Assembly (NCBI GenBank): GCA_009733715.1
Contig: WMKJ01000027.1
Span: 61,747-125,746 of the forward strand
Length of the DNA: 64,000 nt
Reading direction: 5' to 3'
From: Herpomyces periplanetae
Lineage: Eukaryota > Ascomycota > Laboulbeniomycetes > Herpomycetales > Herpomycetaceae
The first letter of the stretch is position 1, and each line of letters begins with the position of its first letter. The notes under the pieces are model-generated. The model was not told the DNA's origin, ran no database searches, and worked only from the letters and a program-made list of their open reading frames with translations. Shown piece by piece: positions 36,051-49,051 of the stretch. A program made the position numbers and the translations under genes.

Positions 36051-38811
36051 TTTCCTTTGATTGCTTTTGTCCAGACGACCCCCCTTCGTGTATCGCATCT
36101 CATGTGTCGCTTCGTTACTCATGTTTGCACGGAATCGTCGAATTTCCGCTCGCTTGCACCCTTCACAATTTCCCCAAACATTGCTAACTTGCTCTTTTTT
36201 TCTCGCAAAGATGAATCCAAACCCCACGTCTTAAGTAACGCCCACAATTCCCTCGCTTATTTTCAATATTATCTCGTTCAAAATGTTGAGAAGCGAACAC
36301 GCGTTGACTCAACTTAATCTTCAATTTCCCCTTTGCTCCACGACTATTTAAACCCGCCTCTTCTCGCGCCTTACGCCCGCTCATCCATTCCTCACATCCT
36401 CCACCTTTACTCCCCGTTGCTTCACATTACTTTGTACTTTCAGAATGCAATACAAACTCGCTGATCGATTTTTCGGCCAATTAGTTTACCAATCAACACT
36501 CCTCACACTCCTCACATTCCTTGCTATTTACCTCCACTTTTTCCCGTAGGCAATTGATCCTCAAATCATCATTAAACTCTTTTAATGATTATACCTTGTT
36601 CATTCTTACTCTCTCTATTTGAAATTACAATGATTTCCCATCAGCCAGAACTCCAACTCACTTTAATTCCCTTATCTCATTTGCGATCTTATCGTTTCGG
36701 CTCATCCAATCGTGTATTTCCCCTATGAAACTGTTTTTCTCTATTTCCTTGTACCCCAATTTACAATCCGTAATACCGGGACGCTCACGCAACCAGGCCC
36801 TCACACACCATTTCGTACACACTTTACGTACCCTCGCGTCGTTAATTGTGTGTACTTCCCCTTCCCTATCCAAGCTTATTTTCCGTGCTAATTTGACCTA
36901 ACGGAATCAATGAATACTGGTAAAACATCCCCTCTACCGTTAGTCTAGTCCTTTGCTCATCATTTCTGCACACGTACGCCTGTCCCCTTGTTCTACTCCC
37001 TAGGATACTCTTTTACAGTCGGTTTCCTTAATAGTGCGTACGTTGTACCGTCTCACTCATCCGTCTGTTTACCATTCTTAATCAGTTTATCCCATCATTC
37101 AATAATTCACTATCTTCCCGCTGTAGCCGCCCATTAACATTTTCCGCTTAACTCGTCTTTCTCAGGCCACCATTTCGTTCCCAGTTACTAATATTATTGA
37201 CAATCGCATTACAACCTTAACTTTGTTCTTGCTAACCAAACAGCTTTCGTATACTACCTTGAAAATATACCCACACTATTTACTGTACGTCTCTTCGACC
37301 TTTCTTTCGCTGCTTGCCCTTTTTGCTGTCACCGTTTAATTCTTATGCAATGTAGCTGTTCGCTTAATCAATTGGCGGCTAGTCAATTTATTAATCTGTC
37401 AGTCAATCAGTGAATCAATCAATCCCATGCCTAGGCTTAAATTTGCATTCCTTAACGTCATGCAAGCTATGGCACCTAAAGCATTTGTGCATGCCTACGT
37501 ACGCCTTTGATAATTCCTAATCGCCAGTGGTGATTTATCCCAATTTTTCGGGCGACATGTTAATCCAGCTTTGGATTCGCTGCTCAGGAGACGTCAGCTT
37601 TCAACAATTCCCCCTCTAACTTAACCATCCATTGTCACGGGCATGCACACGCGCGCGTACGTGCCGGTGCACAAGCTCACTAGTGTGCATATTGTCCTTG
37701 TCTGTGCTTGCGTGTACAGTTTATCATGTACCCGTCCTTGACTTTACGCTTGCGATCCTCGCCAGTCTTCTCCAAACTCCCCTTCATTTTTCCTGGATGA
37801 ATTGAATACACCGTCTCTTTTTGCACTCTTCCCATTAAATCCTCCGTTCATTTTTTCGTCGTTCAAGTCCTATACTCCTTCACCAGCGCTATTTTAGCTA
37901 GTCGAGCATGTTAATTCATCGTAACCAGTCTTGGTCTGTCTTGTCTCAATCATTAGCTATCCTTGAATTTTGTTCCCACTTTCATCCTGGTTAACCCACC
38001 ATCTTTACCCCGACTATGATCTCATACATTTTTGCTTTTCTTCATTCGTCATTTAATTCTATCACTCACCTAAACTTTTTACCTTACTTTCCTCTACTAC
38101 ATTCTATCGCTTTGGCTATGGCATATTCCTTGAATTTTCCTCGAATCTCTTTTCCCTCTTCCCTGACCCTCCCTCCCGCAGGCTATTCATCACCGATTCC
38201 GCCATAATCATAGCTTATGCTGCTCTGTCGCCTACTTGCTCACATTCCCTCACACTCGAGTGAATAAACTGCCAAGTGTCAGATGACATGCATGCTTGAT
38301 CGATTAATTGATAAATGATGGATGGATTGAATATCCCCCGGCCTATTGACTCATTGACAGATTATCCACTGATTGGTTGTCGCCCTGCTCCACAACAAGG
38401 TACGTGATTGTCTCATTCTTAGCCGAGTTATACTCATTTCTAAATCAGGTAAGTTTGTGGGCTTAAAAACGGAACGAGTTAGCGAATGCTTAATGTGGTT
38501 CATGTATAAATTCTCGTGTTATCACTCTACTCGCTTTCTTATTTATGCCAACGACGCATAACTATTTTTACCTACTTTGATTAACGGTATCTGTTCAATT
38601 ATCGACATAGCTTTCGTCGTCTCACCCTTTTTAACACCCACGTTGCCTACCCACTTCCTCGTCCGTTTATCCAGCGCTGCTGCGTTAACCTTTGCTTTTA
38701 CTCGTTTGTCTATATCATCTATATCCTGTCCTATACCAGCTTATTCGTGTTTTGATAAATGTTAAATTGTGTTTGATCTTCATTCGCGTCAACTTGAATT
38801 CTTTGTTCATT
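36051..38811. other. Long pyrimidine-rich spacer upstream of the Zn2Cys6 gene
   Basis: 2.8 kb without a recognisable gene. The + strand is C/T-rich for most of its length, and an alternating tract lies at 37641-37664. It may be an extended promoter or leader for the transcription factor gene, or contain noncoding transcripts. I see no structured RNA signature. Confidence 0.5.
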
Positions 38812-41800
38812 ATGTCGATTGACTTTATTTCTCTCCCATCTCAGCACCAGTCTTCCCTTTCATCTTCATCCGTGAGCAATACTGTTGCAACTACTACTAT
38901 TACGACTGCCGTCAATTCTCAATCTCTACCCGGCGGTCTCGACAAAAATAAAAGTTTTCCAACGAAGCTAGCTAAGCGCAAACAATCCAAAAGTCGTAAT
39001 GGTATGTTAACAAGTGTATTCCGTGCTGTATCTGCAGTTTATCTTAATCGTGAAATTCGTCCGACTTACTCTGAATTGTGTGTAATGCGATTGTGTGTTC
39101 GACAGGATGTATAACGTGCAAGTTAAAGCGTCTCAAGTGCGACGAAACGAAGCCTGCTTGTCTTCAGTGTACTCGTCGAAAGCTTGTTTGTCAAGGCTAT
39201 CGCAAAAATCTTAAGTGGAAGGTTGCTGTTTCTTCCTCTGCATCGACAAAGTGTCTCCCTGAGGGTAGGTTGAAGTGCTAACTGCATCGTAGAAGCTGCG
39301 TAGCCGTTGCACGTCAAATAGTTCAGGCTAACTTTTTGCGGTTCACTTGCCATATTCTATAGTTAAATTGCCGCCCATTTCACTGGATGATGCCAATTCT
39401 TTTGTGAATTATAATATACAATCCTTTTCATCGCCTGAATTGTTAATTTGTCCTCCTGGTACACAAGACGGTGTTCAGTCTTATGACAGTGGTAAACATG
39501 AACCAGATGAAGATGCTTCAGACTCTTTATACTCCAGCTTGTCGCCGACAACCTCAACATTGTCAATGTCTGCGTCGTATTCTCTTCCATATTCTTCTAC
39601 ATTATCACCTACATCACCAGCGCCTACGTCTACATATTTTTCCGTTTCACCAGAGCCAACTTTGCGCCCTGGTGTATCTGTAGTCAACCCAAGTCCTTTA
39701 CCCACAGAGGCTTTGATAGCTTTTGATCGGCATCTCGAAATTTTTGTCGCAAACCTTCAGTCACCCGCTGTCGTAGCTCTCTGCGAGAGTAATACTGCAG
39801 CTTTACTGCAGTACTCAGGCTTAAATCTATGCTCGCATGCGGGAATAGAAATTGATCATTCTTCAATTTTTATGCCATTAAACACTTTACAACCTCACTT
39901 TTCCGATACGTCATTTGAACTTTTGGCCCTTCGTTTTGACCGGGTTACTTCGGGCGTGTTATCGTTGTGCAAGGGTCCTAATGAAAATTTGTGGAAATTT
40001 CACTTGTGGCCACTGGCACAATCCTGTCCGGCACTGCTTAATGCACTCTTCTCATTGACTTCGTTTCACGCTTCAGTTTATATGCCTCATTGGAAATGTC
40101 GAGCTGTGCATTTCATGAAACAAAGCATTAATCTGCTGCGGGTCTGCGTTAATGAAGGGAAATACGATGAAGCCATTGCAACCTTGCTCACGCTCGTTTT
40201 CTGCGATAGCTGGAACCAACACGTTTCATCAGGACTCAATTTTATCTCAGCTGCTAAAATTCTCATTATTCACACACTCGTTAACTATAATGCGGCAAAC
40301 CGGAGCAGCGTTGACGTAGAACGATTAAAGTTTCTCGTGCGAACATGGATTTACGTATCCGTAATATCACGGCTAACGTGTAAATCTACCCTTACAGATC
40401 CTCCACTACCAGATGAGCAACTTTTTACTTTACCCGATACGTTGAACACGTTGCCTAATAATCTACCTTACGGCCCCGTACCACCGCCGCCTGTTGGTGT
40501 ACCACTATCGAGCGTAGAGTATGTGATTGATGAAAATCCCGATCAACCAGACTACGCTAGCCTAAGCCATTCAATCGAATCAGATGTGGAAACTTTCATC
40601 ATTAACTTTTTTTCCCTTGAAACAAAATCGGGAATCCGAGATCTTGACCCGCTCATGGGTTGTGCTACTTCTCTATTTCCTTTGATCGGCCGAGTCGCCT
40701 CGTTAGTTCAACACATTCGTTCGTCTCCTGTACCGTCTCGTCCTACGTCTACTCTCATTTCCATGGCTCGTTGCTTACAATGCCAACTCGAATATTGGCA
40801 ACCCTATCCTTTTTACCGTGATCCTGAAGATTCGACTACCAAAGTTCAGCATTGTATTTTCACAGCAGAAGCTTATCGCTATGCGGCACTCCTATACCTT
40901 CATCAGGCCGTTTCCCAACTTTCCTCCCTTAACTCTTACAGTCTAGCTCGTTGCGTCTTTCGAGAGCTAAGTCGTGTTCCTGTTACGTCTCCTGCTATAA
41001 TCGTTCACATATTTCCGCTACTGGTGGCTAGCGGTGAAGCCGTTCGACAAGATGATCGCGATTGGATACTGGCTCGTTGGGAGTATATGTGGGCTCAGAT
41101 GGGCCTAGGCTTACTTATTCGGTGCCGTGAACTTATTTCCGAGTTGTGGTCTCGTCGTGATGCTCACTTTCATCAGCGGACCCAACTTCCTTCTACGAGT
41201 CTTCCGCCTGATATTACGCTTACCCCTTCATTGTTTGAACACTTTAAAACCGATTCCCAATTTATCGACATTCTCGATTCATTTTCACTGAGTTCGTCAC
41301 TTGCTCCTACACCGTCGCCCCCTCCGCCTCTGCCTTCTAATCAGACATCCGACTCTTATCCTCTTCTTCCTGCGGATCCACGGTCTTCCCCGCTACCTCC
41401 CGTTAAACTAAATTTGCATATGCAAGCTCCGTCCTCCCATACTATTGACCAGCAGCTAGGCTTACCACCGCCTACACCTGCTTTAACATCGCCTTGTGCT
41501 TCTTTCTTATCGTCACCCCCCCCTTACCTTGATCATTCGTCTTCTACCCTTTGCTTGCCCAATTCACTTCCACATTTTATTTGTTCGCCCCAGTCCGCTA
41601 CCTTGTCTTCTCGATCCGCTTCCAATTCTACCAATACTACTTCCTCAATGGAACCTGTCCCAGACCCCTGCGCCCCGTCTGCCTCATCCCAACCCACCTT
41701 ATGCGATACAGACGTCCGATTAATGTCTCCTTGCTTTACCACTCGTCTGGCTGATTCAACTTGTTTGCACACACCTTCATCCCTTATTCGCTCATCTACT

Positions 41801-42265
41801 ATCTCTCCATGCTCGCTGAATCATTCGTCTTTTGGGTCTTTGCCATCCACTCACGCCCCACTAACACCATTATCTCCTCTAATGCCCGCTGCCTCTTCTG
41901 TTAAGTTGAGTCACTTGATTTCCCTTGACAATACTAATGCCATTTCACCTCCCTTCGACTCTTCAACCTTGTCGAATGATTGTTCGCTAGTTCAACCCCC
42001 ACTTACTCCTTCATCTAACCAGTATATTTCTTCTCCACTCGAATTTCCTTTCGATATACCCTGTTCATGCTCGTTTCTTCGCGAGCTTGTTGTCTGCGAT
42101 CTTGATTTTGAATACACCACTCAAGGAAAGTTGAATTGGTCTGGATTAATGCGCGAATGGGATTGGGAAGGTAAGCTTTATCGAGGGAAGGGAGGTTTCT
42201 CCCATTTATTTAATATGCGTGTTACCCAACAGTTTACACCCCCAGTTGCTAACTTTATTTCTTAG
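38812..42265 (+). CDS. Zn2Cys6 transcription factor with fungal-specific regulatory domain
   Basis: Three exons: 38812-39001, 39106-39264 and 39363-42265. Introns of 104 and 98 nt keep phase, giving 1083 residues. Splicing of the first intron restores a canonical binuclear cluster beginning GCITCKLKRLKCDETKPAC and continuing to LVC, with spacing C-x2-C-x6-C-x6-C-x2-C-x6-C, then a GYRKNLKWK segment. Between about residues 240 and 430 the protein matches the Fungal_trans_2 type of domain (WKFHLWPLAQSCPALLNALFSLTSFHA, LLTLVFCDSWNQHVSSGL). The C-terminal third is Ser/Pro/Thr-rich with a folded stretch at the end. Such factors control metabolic or developmental genes. The target pathway cannot be told from sequence. 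Confidence 0.9.
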
Positions 42266-43002
42266 TTCTTCTTGGTTGACCTGTACACACTTCTGCGGCT
42301 GTAAACTAGCCATTTGATATGTAGCGTTATCCTTGGCTTATTATGCAAGTACGGCTTATTGCTCCAAACTACGGCCGTTGTTCTCGTCACGTGTGTTTTT
42401 CTGTCGTCCCCGTATCGCATGTGTATATGTCTACATTAGCGTGTGTATGTATGTGCGTGTGCGCACCCCCCCTGCCAGTGGTATAGCTGTTCCTCATTTA
42501 CTTACGCACTGCCCCCCTTAGCTGTATTCACCCCGTTGTGCACACCTTGCTCTCGTTTCCACGTTTCTCTCATGCTGCTTGATTGCACTCTCGTTCTTCA
42601 CAATTTTGCGGCACACCCACACTAGTTATCTTGCCTGTACGTGGCGGGAGTTGATTGTATCTGAGTTGCCTGCACTGCACCAAAACGCCATTGTTATTAA
42701 CGCGAGTTCGCGACGGCATAGATGCGTGGGTGGTTGTGCAGGATGAAATTGCACGTTAGAAGAATGTTGTGGACAAACGGGGGGTGAGTTGTACATGTAC
42801 ACCCGCGTATACTAGCTTAAGTGCTTATGCGATTTGCACCCTTAGGATCAATTAAGTGTACAACTTTGTTAACGTGTAAAATTGGACAAGTCAGTACTCC
42901 CGGTTGGCAGGTCATCCATACACGTATATGCGCAGGACCAACAAGATCCTCGTTACTAGTGTCCGTCAAGGCTACGCTAACGTAACATAACATCGGCACG
43001 GT
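42266..43002. other. Intergenic region between convergent genes
   Basis: Contains CACGTG (42388-42393), an alternating GT tract (42441-42465) and a 12-bp palindrome near 42790. A minus-strand frame at 42817-42999 looks faintly protein-like (AHIRVWMTCQPGVLTCPI) and could be an exon, but I cannot place it in a gene. Confidence 0.35.
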
Positions 43003-43293
43003 TCAGCTTACAGGATCTGGTACGACCGTTGGTATACGTATACGGTAACCTTTTAAAGAGATAATTTGTGCATGTACATGTGCATGCACACACGTAAGCT
43101 TGCCCAGGTGCGTATACACGCTGACCGGCACGTACAAACCCATACTATCCGTAATAAGCATGTGAAGTAAGTTTCCACACAGCACTGATCCGATTGCGTG
43201 CCGCATTGACAATACAGTGTCAATGACGATCCTACAACCTGTCAAGTACGCCCACGCACGCACATACGTATAGTTATGCGCATAACTGCACAT
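43003..43293 (-). CDS. Possible small Sm/LSm-like protein (tentative)
   Basis: A 96-residue frame just downstream of XPF. Its central part can be read as an Sm1-like motif (GCRIVIDT, then IGSVLCGNLLHMLITDSM, compare G.L...D..MN..L.D) and its end as an Sm2-like motif (AQIISLKGYRIRIPTVVPD, compare IRG..I.....LPD). The length fits LSm proteins. Against it, the DNA includes an alternating purine-pyrimidine tract (43067-43096), another frame is open over part of the same stretch, and the match is by eye. This may be chance. Confidence 0.25.
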   Translation of the reverse strand: MCSYAHNYTYVRAWAYLTGCRIVIDTVLSMRHAIGSVLCGNLLHMLITDSMGLYVPVSVYTHLGKLTCVHAHVHAQIISLKGYRIRIPTVVPDPVS

Positions 43294-43407
43294 TAAGCTC
43301 GGGCATGCTGACGCGGACACCAGCGCTGCCGCCGCCAGTGTCAGTGCGTAATACTGCTACACTAACAGTAGCAGGGACTAGACAACGCTGTGACCCTTTT
43401 TGAATCG

Positions 43408-46400
43408 TTACACACACATGCTGCCCTGAAAAAATCGTACTACTGATCTAGCGCATGACACTCCCAGTAACGGAGTTAACTGTTCCTGAGTTCCGTCGGC
43501 CAAGTCCGCAATACACGTTACGTGGGCATGCTCACTCACAGCGTATATTGATTCATCGCCGGCTGCCTTATCATCTAACGTCACACTGTCCGGCTGCCTC
43601 TTATACTGTATCCCACTGTCATCATCGTCACTTATGCCCATCACCGCATCTCGGCTTTTTCCGCTTGGTTTACTTTCCTTACTAGTCTTTCCGTACCCCT
43701 CCGCGGCATGCCGTAAAATGCTCCGAACTCCCGATGAATCCGCACCCCCAAGTGCTGGGATCCTGCTTAACATTGTCAACGGCGTAATCGCATACTTTTG
43801 CGCTCGCCTATTACTCTTGCTTTCTTCATCCCCCTTGCCGTTACCCTTGTTCAGTATTCGGTTCTTGTGAACCCGAATTACTTCTAAAAGTGCTGCATTA
43901 CCCATTTCACCTTCCTTGTACTTGTCCCGCGTATCTTTCTCGGTTCCCAGCAACTTAAGGTCTACGAAAATGTTGGCGCTAACACTAGCTTCATTACTCC
44001 ACACAATTCGCAGCTCCGGACACGCCAATGTTAACTGGGCTAGCTGGCATTGGACATACCAAGGCGATTCGCTGTCGGTAGCCGAAGCAGCGCTTATTCC
44101 TCCGCGCAGCCCTACAGTACTTTGTACATGTTCGCCTAACAAGCAAAATTCACTTGACGAACTACCGCCGCGCTCAAAACTTGTCTTTGCCCACTCAAAC
44201 TCAATCAAGAGGATGGGCCGCCCAAATTCCCGAGTTAGTGCACACGCTTGTTTGTACAATCGTCCATTATTCAATGAATTGCGTAAATCCGCCATACTTT
44301 TTCTCTCTACGCCCGTACTCACGTTCAGTATATAGTCCGCTGTCGTTAACATTGCTGGGACTACCTGAATTACCCGCTTCCGATCAAAATGATGACACAA
44401 GGTATCATAATATCCTTGACTGTACCTTGTCAGGTTATCTCTATGCGACATGTGCGAGTCAAACGTATGTCCGTGTAATTGTGCTGGCAGCTCACTCTGG
44501 AACTCGCGAACGTCCACCAGAATAATGTTATCTTCCTTAAGCTCTTTTTCGTTAGTCCATCCGTCATTATCCCCGTTCTTCCACTGCCAGTTGACCACGG
44601 AATTGAGTGATTGCTTCGGCATACTTTTGATATTAGACACAGTTTCCTTGATTTCATTACTCCCATTGTCCATTTCGTTCACTCCTTTAGCTAGTTTGCC
44701 CCTAGCATCACCTTCTACAACGGTATCTTCTGATAACACTAACGGCATTGATGCTCGCTCGCGTATCAGCCGTGTAAACGCATCTTTTTCTCGTCGTACT
44801 GAGCTCAGGTATCGTTGTTCTTCAACTGATTTGTGATAATACATAAAATATACCTTGACGCAATCCATGAGACCCGCATGAGAACTCCGATAAACTTCAA
44901 TACGACGGATGAATGCTGCATCAGGTTCGTACATGATAATATACGTTGGCATAACTTCCTCAAGAATATGGTCGTCCAAATCGCCTCGATAAGAATGAAT
45001 TAAGATAACCTTATCAATATCTATTAATTCATACTTCTTGAAAGCACTCCTCATTTCTTCATTATCATATCCTGTCTGTTCATTTTGTAAATTTGCCTCT
45101 TCTGTTGATTCCTGCTTAGATTGATTTTCCACTGCTTGAAGCTCCCCCAATAAATTACTGAACTTGCAAATTACATTTTCACTTCCAGCTGTTTCACTTC
45201 GGCCGATTCTGTCACCACTGACTAAGATTGCGCCTCCACGTACTCTGCGCCGTTTACTACGTCCGGTTACACTAACACTGCTATTGCTAGTGCTGTTTAT
45301 ATCATTATTAATCTCAGATCCCGACGATCCACTCGCTCGCCGAGAGCTCACACTGCCGACTGATGTTCCAAACCCTGTGCGGTTTACATTCAGCTTCCAC
45401 TCAACGTATCTACGTAACTTTCGGTGCATCATAAAACCTGCAGACGGCCCTTTCCCTTTATCAGTATCCGCATCTACAGTTATATGTTTGGTTTGCAAGT
45501 ATTCACGTAACTGGATACACGTGTTTAAATCCGAGCACATTATTAAAACCGTTTGGTTAGCGTTGGAGGATACATGTCCCTCATGGGAAGTCTGAATGTC
45601 GGTTTCAATTTCATCAAGAATATCTGAGAGAATCCTCCATTTAGGTTGTTCTTCTAGTGTGATAAGACATTTTAACAACATCTCCTTGCTGGATTTGTTC
45701 ATTGTCCCGTCTTTTGATGGCATGCGACCCGAGAATACACGTTGTCGTGCTGTCTCAAAAATCGTATCAGCCGCATTAAGACAAAACCACGAAGCATGGC
45801 TTTTATACGATGAACCAGAAATAGGCGAGTTGGTTAAGCGGACGATATCAAGTTGTTTATTAAACGTTACCGCATCTAGTCGCAACAGGGAGCTGGTTTG
45901 ACAATTCAACGTTAACATAAGGTCATCAATATGATAATATCCCTGTATTGGGGATAGGATAAGGAAAAAGTTGATAAGGAACATGACATGGGGACAATGG
46001 TCAGTGGAGAACTCACTTAAGCATAGTGCGCAATAATTCAAGATCACGAATTATTTGTTTAGTTGACGAGGACAGTTTATACCATATATGATCAACTTGA
46101 GCACGAATTCGACGCACAAAATTAGACTGGAGAATATACTCAGTGTTCCAATCTTCCATATCAATGCCGCTAACTAAACGAGCTCGTTTGAGTTGGGATA
46201 GGCAACCTTCTATACATTCGAGGATGGCCATTTGAATTGTATTCATTAGGGGAGTCATGGGTATTTCAAGCTCGATAACTTCGGCTGTTTGCCGACCCTC
46301 TAGTGACGCAGCTACGGCGACTTGAAAGCGAGGATATAAGAGACATTTTTGGGTGTGTAATGTACGCAATAAAGATGTCAAGGGGGAAAATCCGGAAGAT

Positions 46401-47087
46401 GATAAATATTCTGGATCATCAGTGAAAGCTTTCAGTAAGCCAGATTTATTTTTTTGACGGAAGATTCGTATAATAAACGCTTCAACGGATGCGGGTGATA
46501 TACGTTCAGCATGGAGTAAAATCAAACTAGTAAGCATGGTAGGATCGAGAATTCCTGAGAGAAGATCAACAATGAGTATACGGGATGTAATACAGTACAC
46601 ACCACCCTGCCGGTAGCTAGTGTAACGAGCATTAACACCCATGGAGCCTGTGTTAATGACACGAAGACCACGGGCATCGCTGGCATTACTTAGAGCAGCA
46701 TGTTCCGCTATGGATTCACCTAACCAGGATACTTCACGATCATCGGCGCGCAAAATGAGGATTAAACCGTTACCTGCAACATCTAGGGTGTGAAGTACGC
46801 TAACGACAATTTTGAGCAAGCCCAGTCCACGGGCAATGATTAACAAAGAATTTTGGTGCTCACCATTTGTCAATTCGAAGAAGATATCTTGTTGGAATTG
46901 CTAATCAACATGCAAATTAAGTTATCAGGTAGTGAAATGAGTAAAGTAACCTATAGAAAGGTAAACTAATCTAGCTAACAATTAAACTTACCAAAGGTAA
47001 TGATAAGCCTACTAGAGGCGAGGGGTCGGAGGATCGACACTTTGGAGGTTCTGAACCAGTATAAGATACATCTGGTTTTTGAACCAT
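43408..47087 (-). CDS. RAD1: DNA repair endonuclease XPF/Rad1 (ERCC4)
   Basis: Three exons: 47087-46992, 46900-46017 and 45892-43408, in phase, total 1154 residues. XPF with its ERCC1/Rad10 partner cuts 5' of bulky lesions in nucleotide excision repair and acts in crosslink repair and recombination. The degenerate helicase half is clear: LLIIARGLG, YTSYRQGGVYCITSRILIVDLLSG, EAFIIRIFRQKNKSGLLKAFTDDPE, and LLRTMLNSLLRLDAVTFN restored by splicing. The ERCC4 nuclease has VDVREFQSELP and the catalytic VERKSMADLRNSLNNGRLY (ERK-x3-D, about residue 820). The tandem HhH region is at the C terminus. Odd points: about 25 extra residues between LHG and the VIQVVPAML strand, and TTADYIL where GDYIL is usual. 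Two long polar insertions enlarge the linker. Confidence 0.95.
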
Positions 47088-47532
47088 GACTTAAAAAATA
47101 AAGCATAAAAGTATGATAATTTAACCTTTAATCACGAACACAATTCTAAAATGTGGTGTATAAAGAAAAATAAGAATTCTTACGACGCGAAGATTTCACA
47201 TTAAACGGTGCGGACGAAAATGATGGAACGGATATTTTATTTTCCGGGGGTGAAATGGTGCAAGAAAACCCGGAGGTGAAATGACTGGCCGGAAGGCGGA
47301 AAGGGAACGAAGAATGCAATAAAATTGAAGATTAGTAGAAGGGATAGCCATCGTATGAACAACAGTAAGGGAGAAGTAGTCTTCAAGAGGACAAGGAGAT
47401 ATATTTGAATGACGAGGATTAATGAGCGTAGGCATACGGGTTGGGGCGGCTACGGGAGAAGAAGGGATGCCGGATGGAGGAGTTGGGGGAAGCACGGGGA
47501 TAAGGTGGAGGAAAAGGACAGATGATTCGTCG

Positions 47533-48284
47533 TTAGATATTATCGATGTCAAGATCTTTATCGACATCGGAGGAACTTTCATCGTCATCGTCAAATTCAA
47601 AGCCAATTCCCTCGGCGGCTTCATCTCCGTATGTGTCGGTTTCGTTGATCTTCGCTTCTTCGGGTAATTCTCCGCGTAATTTAAGTTTACGGGCTTCATC
47701 AATGCTATACTTATGTATAACATCGGCCTTGTTATCTTGATAATCGCGAAGGGATAGAAGAATAATATCACCTTGATTAATCCACACTTTCTTGCGCAGT
47801 TTACCACGGATATGTCCCTTTCGATCGACGGTTACATCGTTACCTCTTTCATCCTTTTCAAAACAAACAGCATCAAGTCGACCGTTACCCGACATTTTGA
47901 CGACTTGGGCATAAACTGAAAGCAATATTAAGGAAGATTATTAGTTCATGGATTGGTTTGTTTAAGTACTCGAGGGAAGAAAGTAGAGGGGGATGAAAGG
48001 GCTGAAATTAACACACTGACCCTGGCCATACTCAGCGTAAATGAGCTCTCGTTTTTCATTATCATTTTCATTTTTACCACGTCGCCGATTTTTACCTCCC
48101 TAAGTAGTGATTTCAAGATAATGTTGGTTTTGGAAAAGTAACAAGTATATATGTTTACGTGTAATGAATGCGACAACACACATACGCACGCACGCACACA
48201 CACCAAATTCATCATCCAGTACAGGAGGACATAAAAATATACCAATCACTATACGAAACCCACCTTTCCCTTATTTTTAGGCAT
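47533..48284 (-). CDS. TIF11: Translation initiation factor eIF1A
   Basis: Three exons: 48284-48264 (MPKNKGK), 48099-48021 and 47915-47533, giving 160 residues with phases matching. Conserved eIF1A content: the basic N-terminal tail ([26 protein letters not shown]), the OB-fold segments [40 protein letters not shown], the helical segment [17 protein letters not shown], and an acidic tail ending DIDNI. The factor binds the 40S A site and promotes scanning and start-codon choice. The first intron (48263-48100) carries a CA/CG alternating tract near 48175-48203. The gene lies downstream of XPF in the opposite order from its neighbour at 49 kb. Confidence 0.95.
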
Positions 48285-49051
48285 ACTTTAGCGTGTACGC
48301 ACACCAAGGTAACCTTAGTCCGCAAACTATTCCAAGCAAGCGTATAAATGTAGTGAATAGTAAAGGAAAATCTAGGTAATGTATAAAAGCCGGAGGGGGC
48401 GATAGAGGCAAGGTAGTAGGGAACGATTGACTAAATCCACGATTAAGTTAACCCGTGATCCCGGATTCAGTTTTTCGTAATAGTTGTTGCACAGATAAGC
48501 AAATTTTGAACTAATCTTTGATTAATATTAGAAAAAACGATTAATCTATCAATCGACCATACGTTGTAAAATAAATTTTGTGAAGGGAAATGTGCATACA
48601 TACGAGGAGAAAATTAACATCAGGGAAAAAACAATTAAAATATGATAGGCGAACAACGTACAATTGAGATATTTGTGTGGATAACGAAGCGTGAAGTTAA
48701 CGCTAATTACCTCTAACAAGATTCCCGGAAATTTTTAAGCTTAAGTGAAAAATCCCGTAAAAATATATATCGAATAAGTATAATGAAAAGGTAGAAGACG
48801 GAGAAAAGCGTGTGCGAGCCAAAATTTTAAACGCTCGTTAACCCGCTTGCAGCTCAGCCACATCAGCACGTGTGCTTACATAACAACGTGGCAGTGCCGG
48901 TGTGGTGAAGGCGAGTTGGAGAGAGCTGTATAGGGCGAGGCATTGGAGATGCGAAAGAAAATGGAAATGGGAATGGAAGTGGAAAGACAAAGAGTTAGCT
49001 TGAATAATGTTATATATGGAAGTTGGTGATTGAGGGAACTTTTTTGGCTCA
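48285..49051. promoter_or_regulatory. Divergent promoter region of eIF1A and an unknown gene
   Basis: A 767-bp spacer. CACGTG (48867-48872) lies just before AGTGCCGGTGT (48893-48903). The same pair in the same order is found at 53399-53404 and 53465-53475. No coding sequence was recognised. Confidence 0.4.

Noticed and set aside
45908-46047. XPF exon 3 extended upstream to an earlier CAG acceptor (near 45942)
   Set aside because: That acceptor puts the following codons out of phase and adds non-homologous residues. The acceptor at 45893 restores LLRTMLNSLLRLDAVTF.
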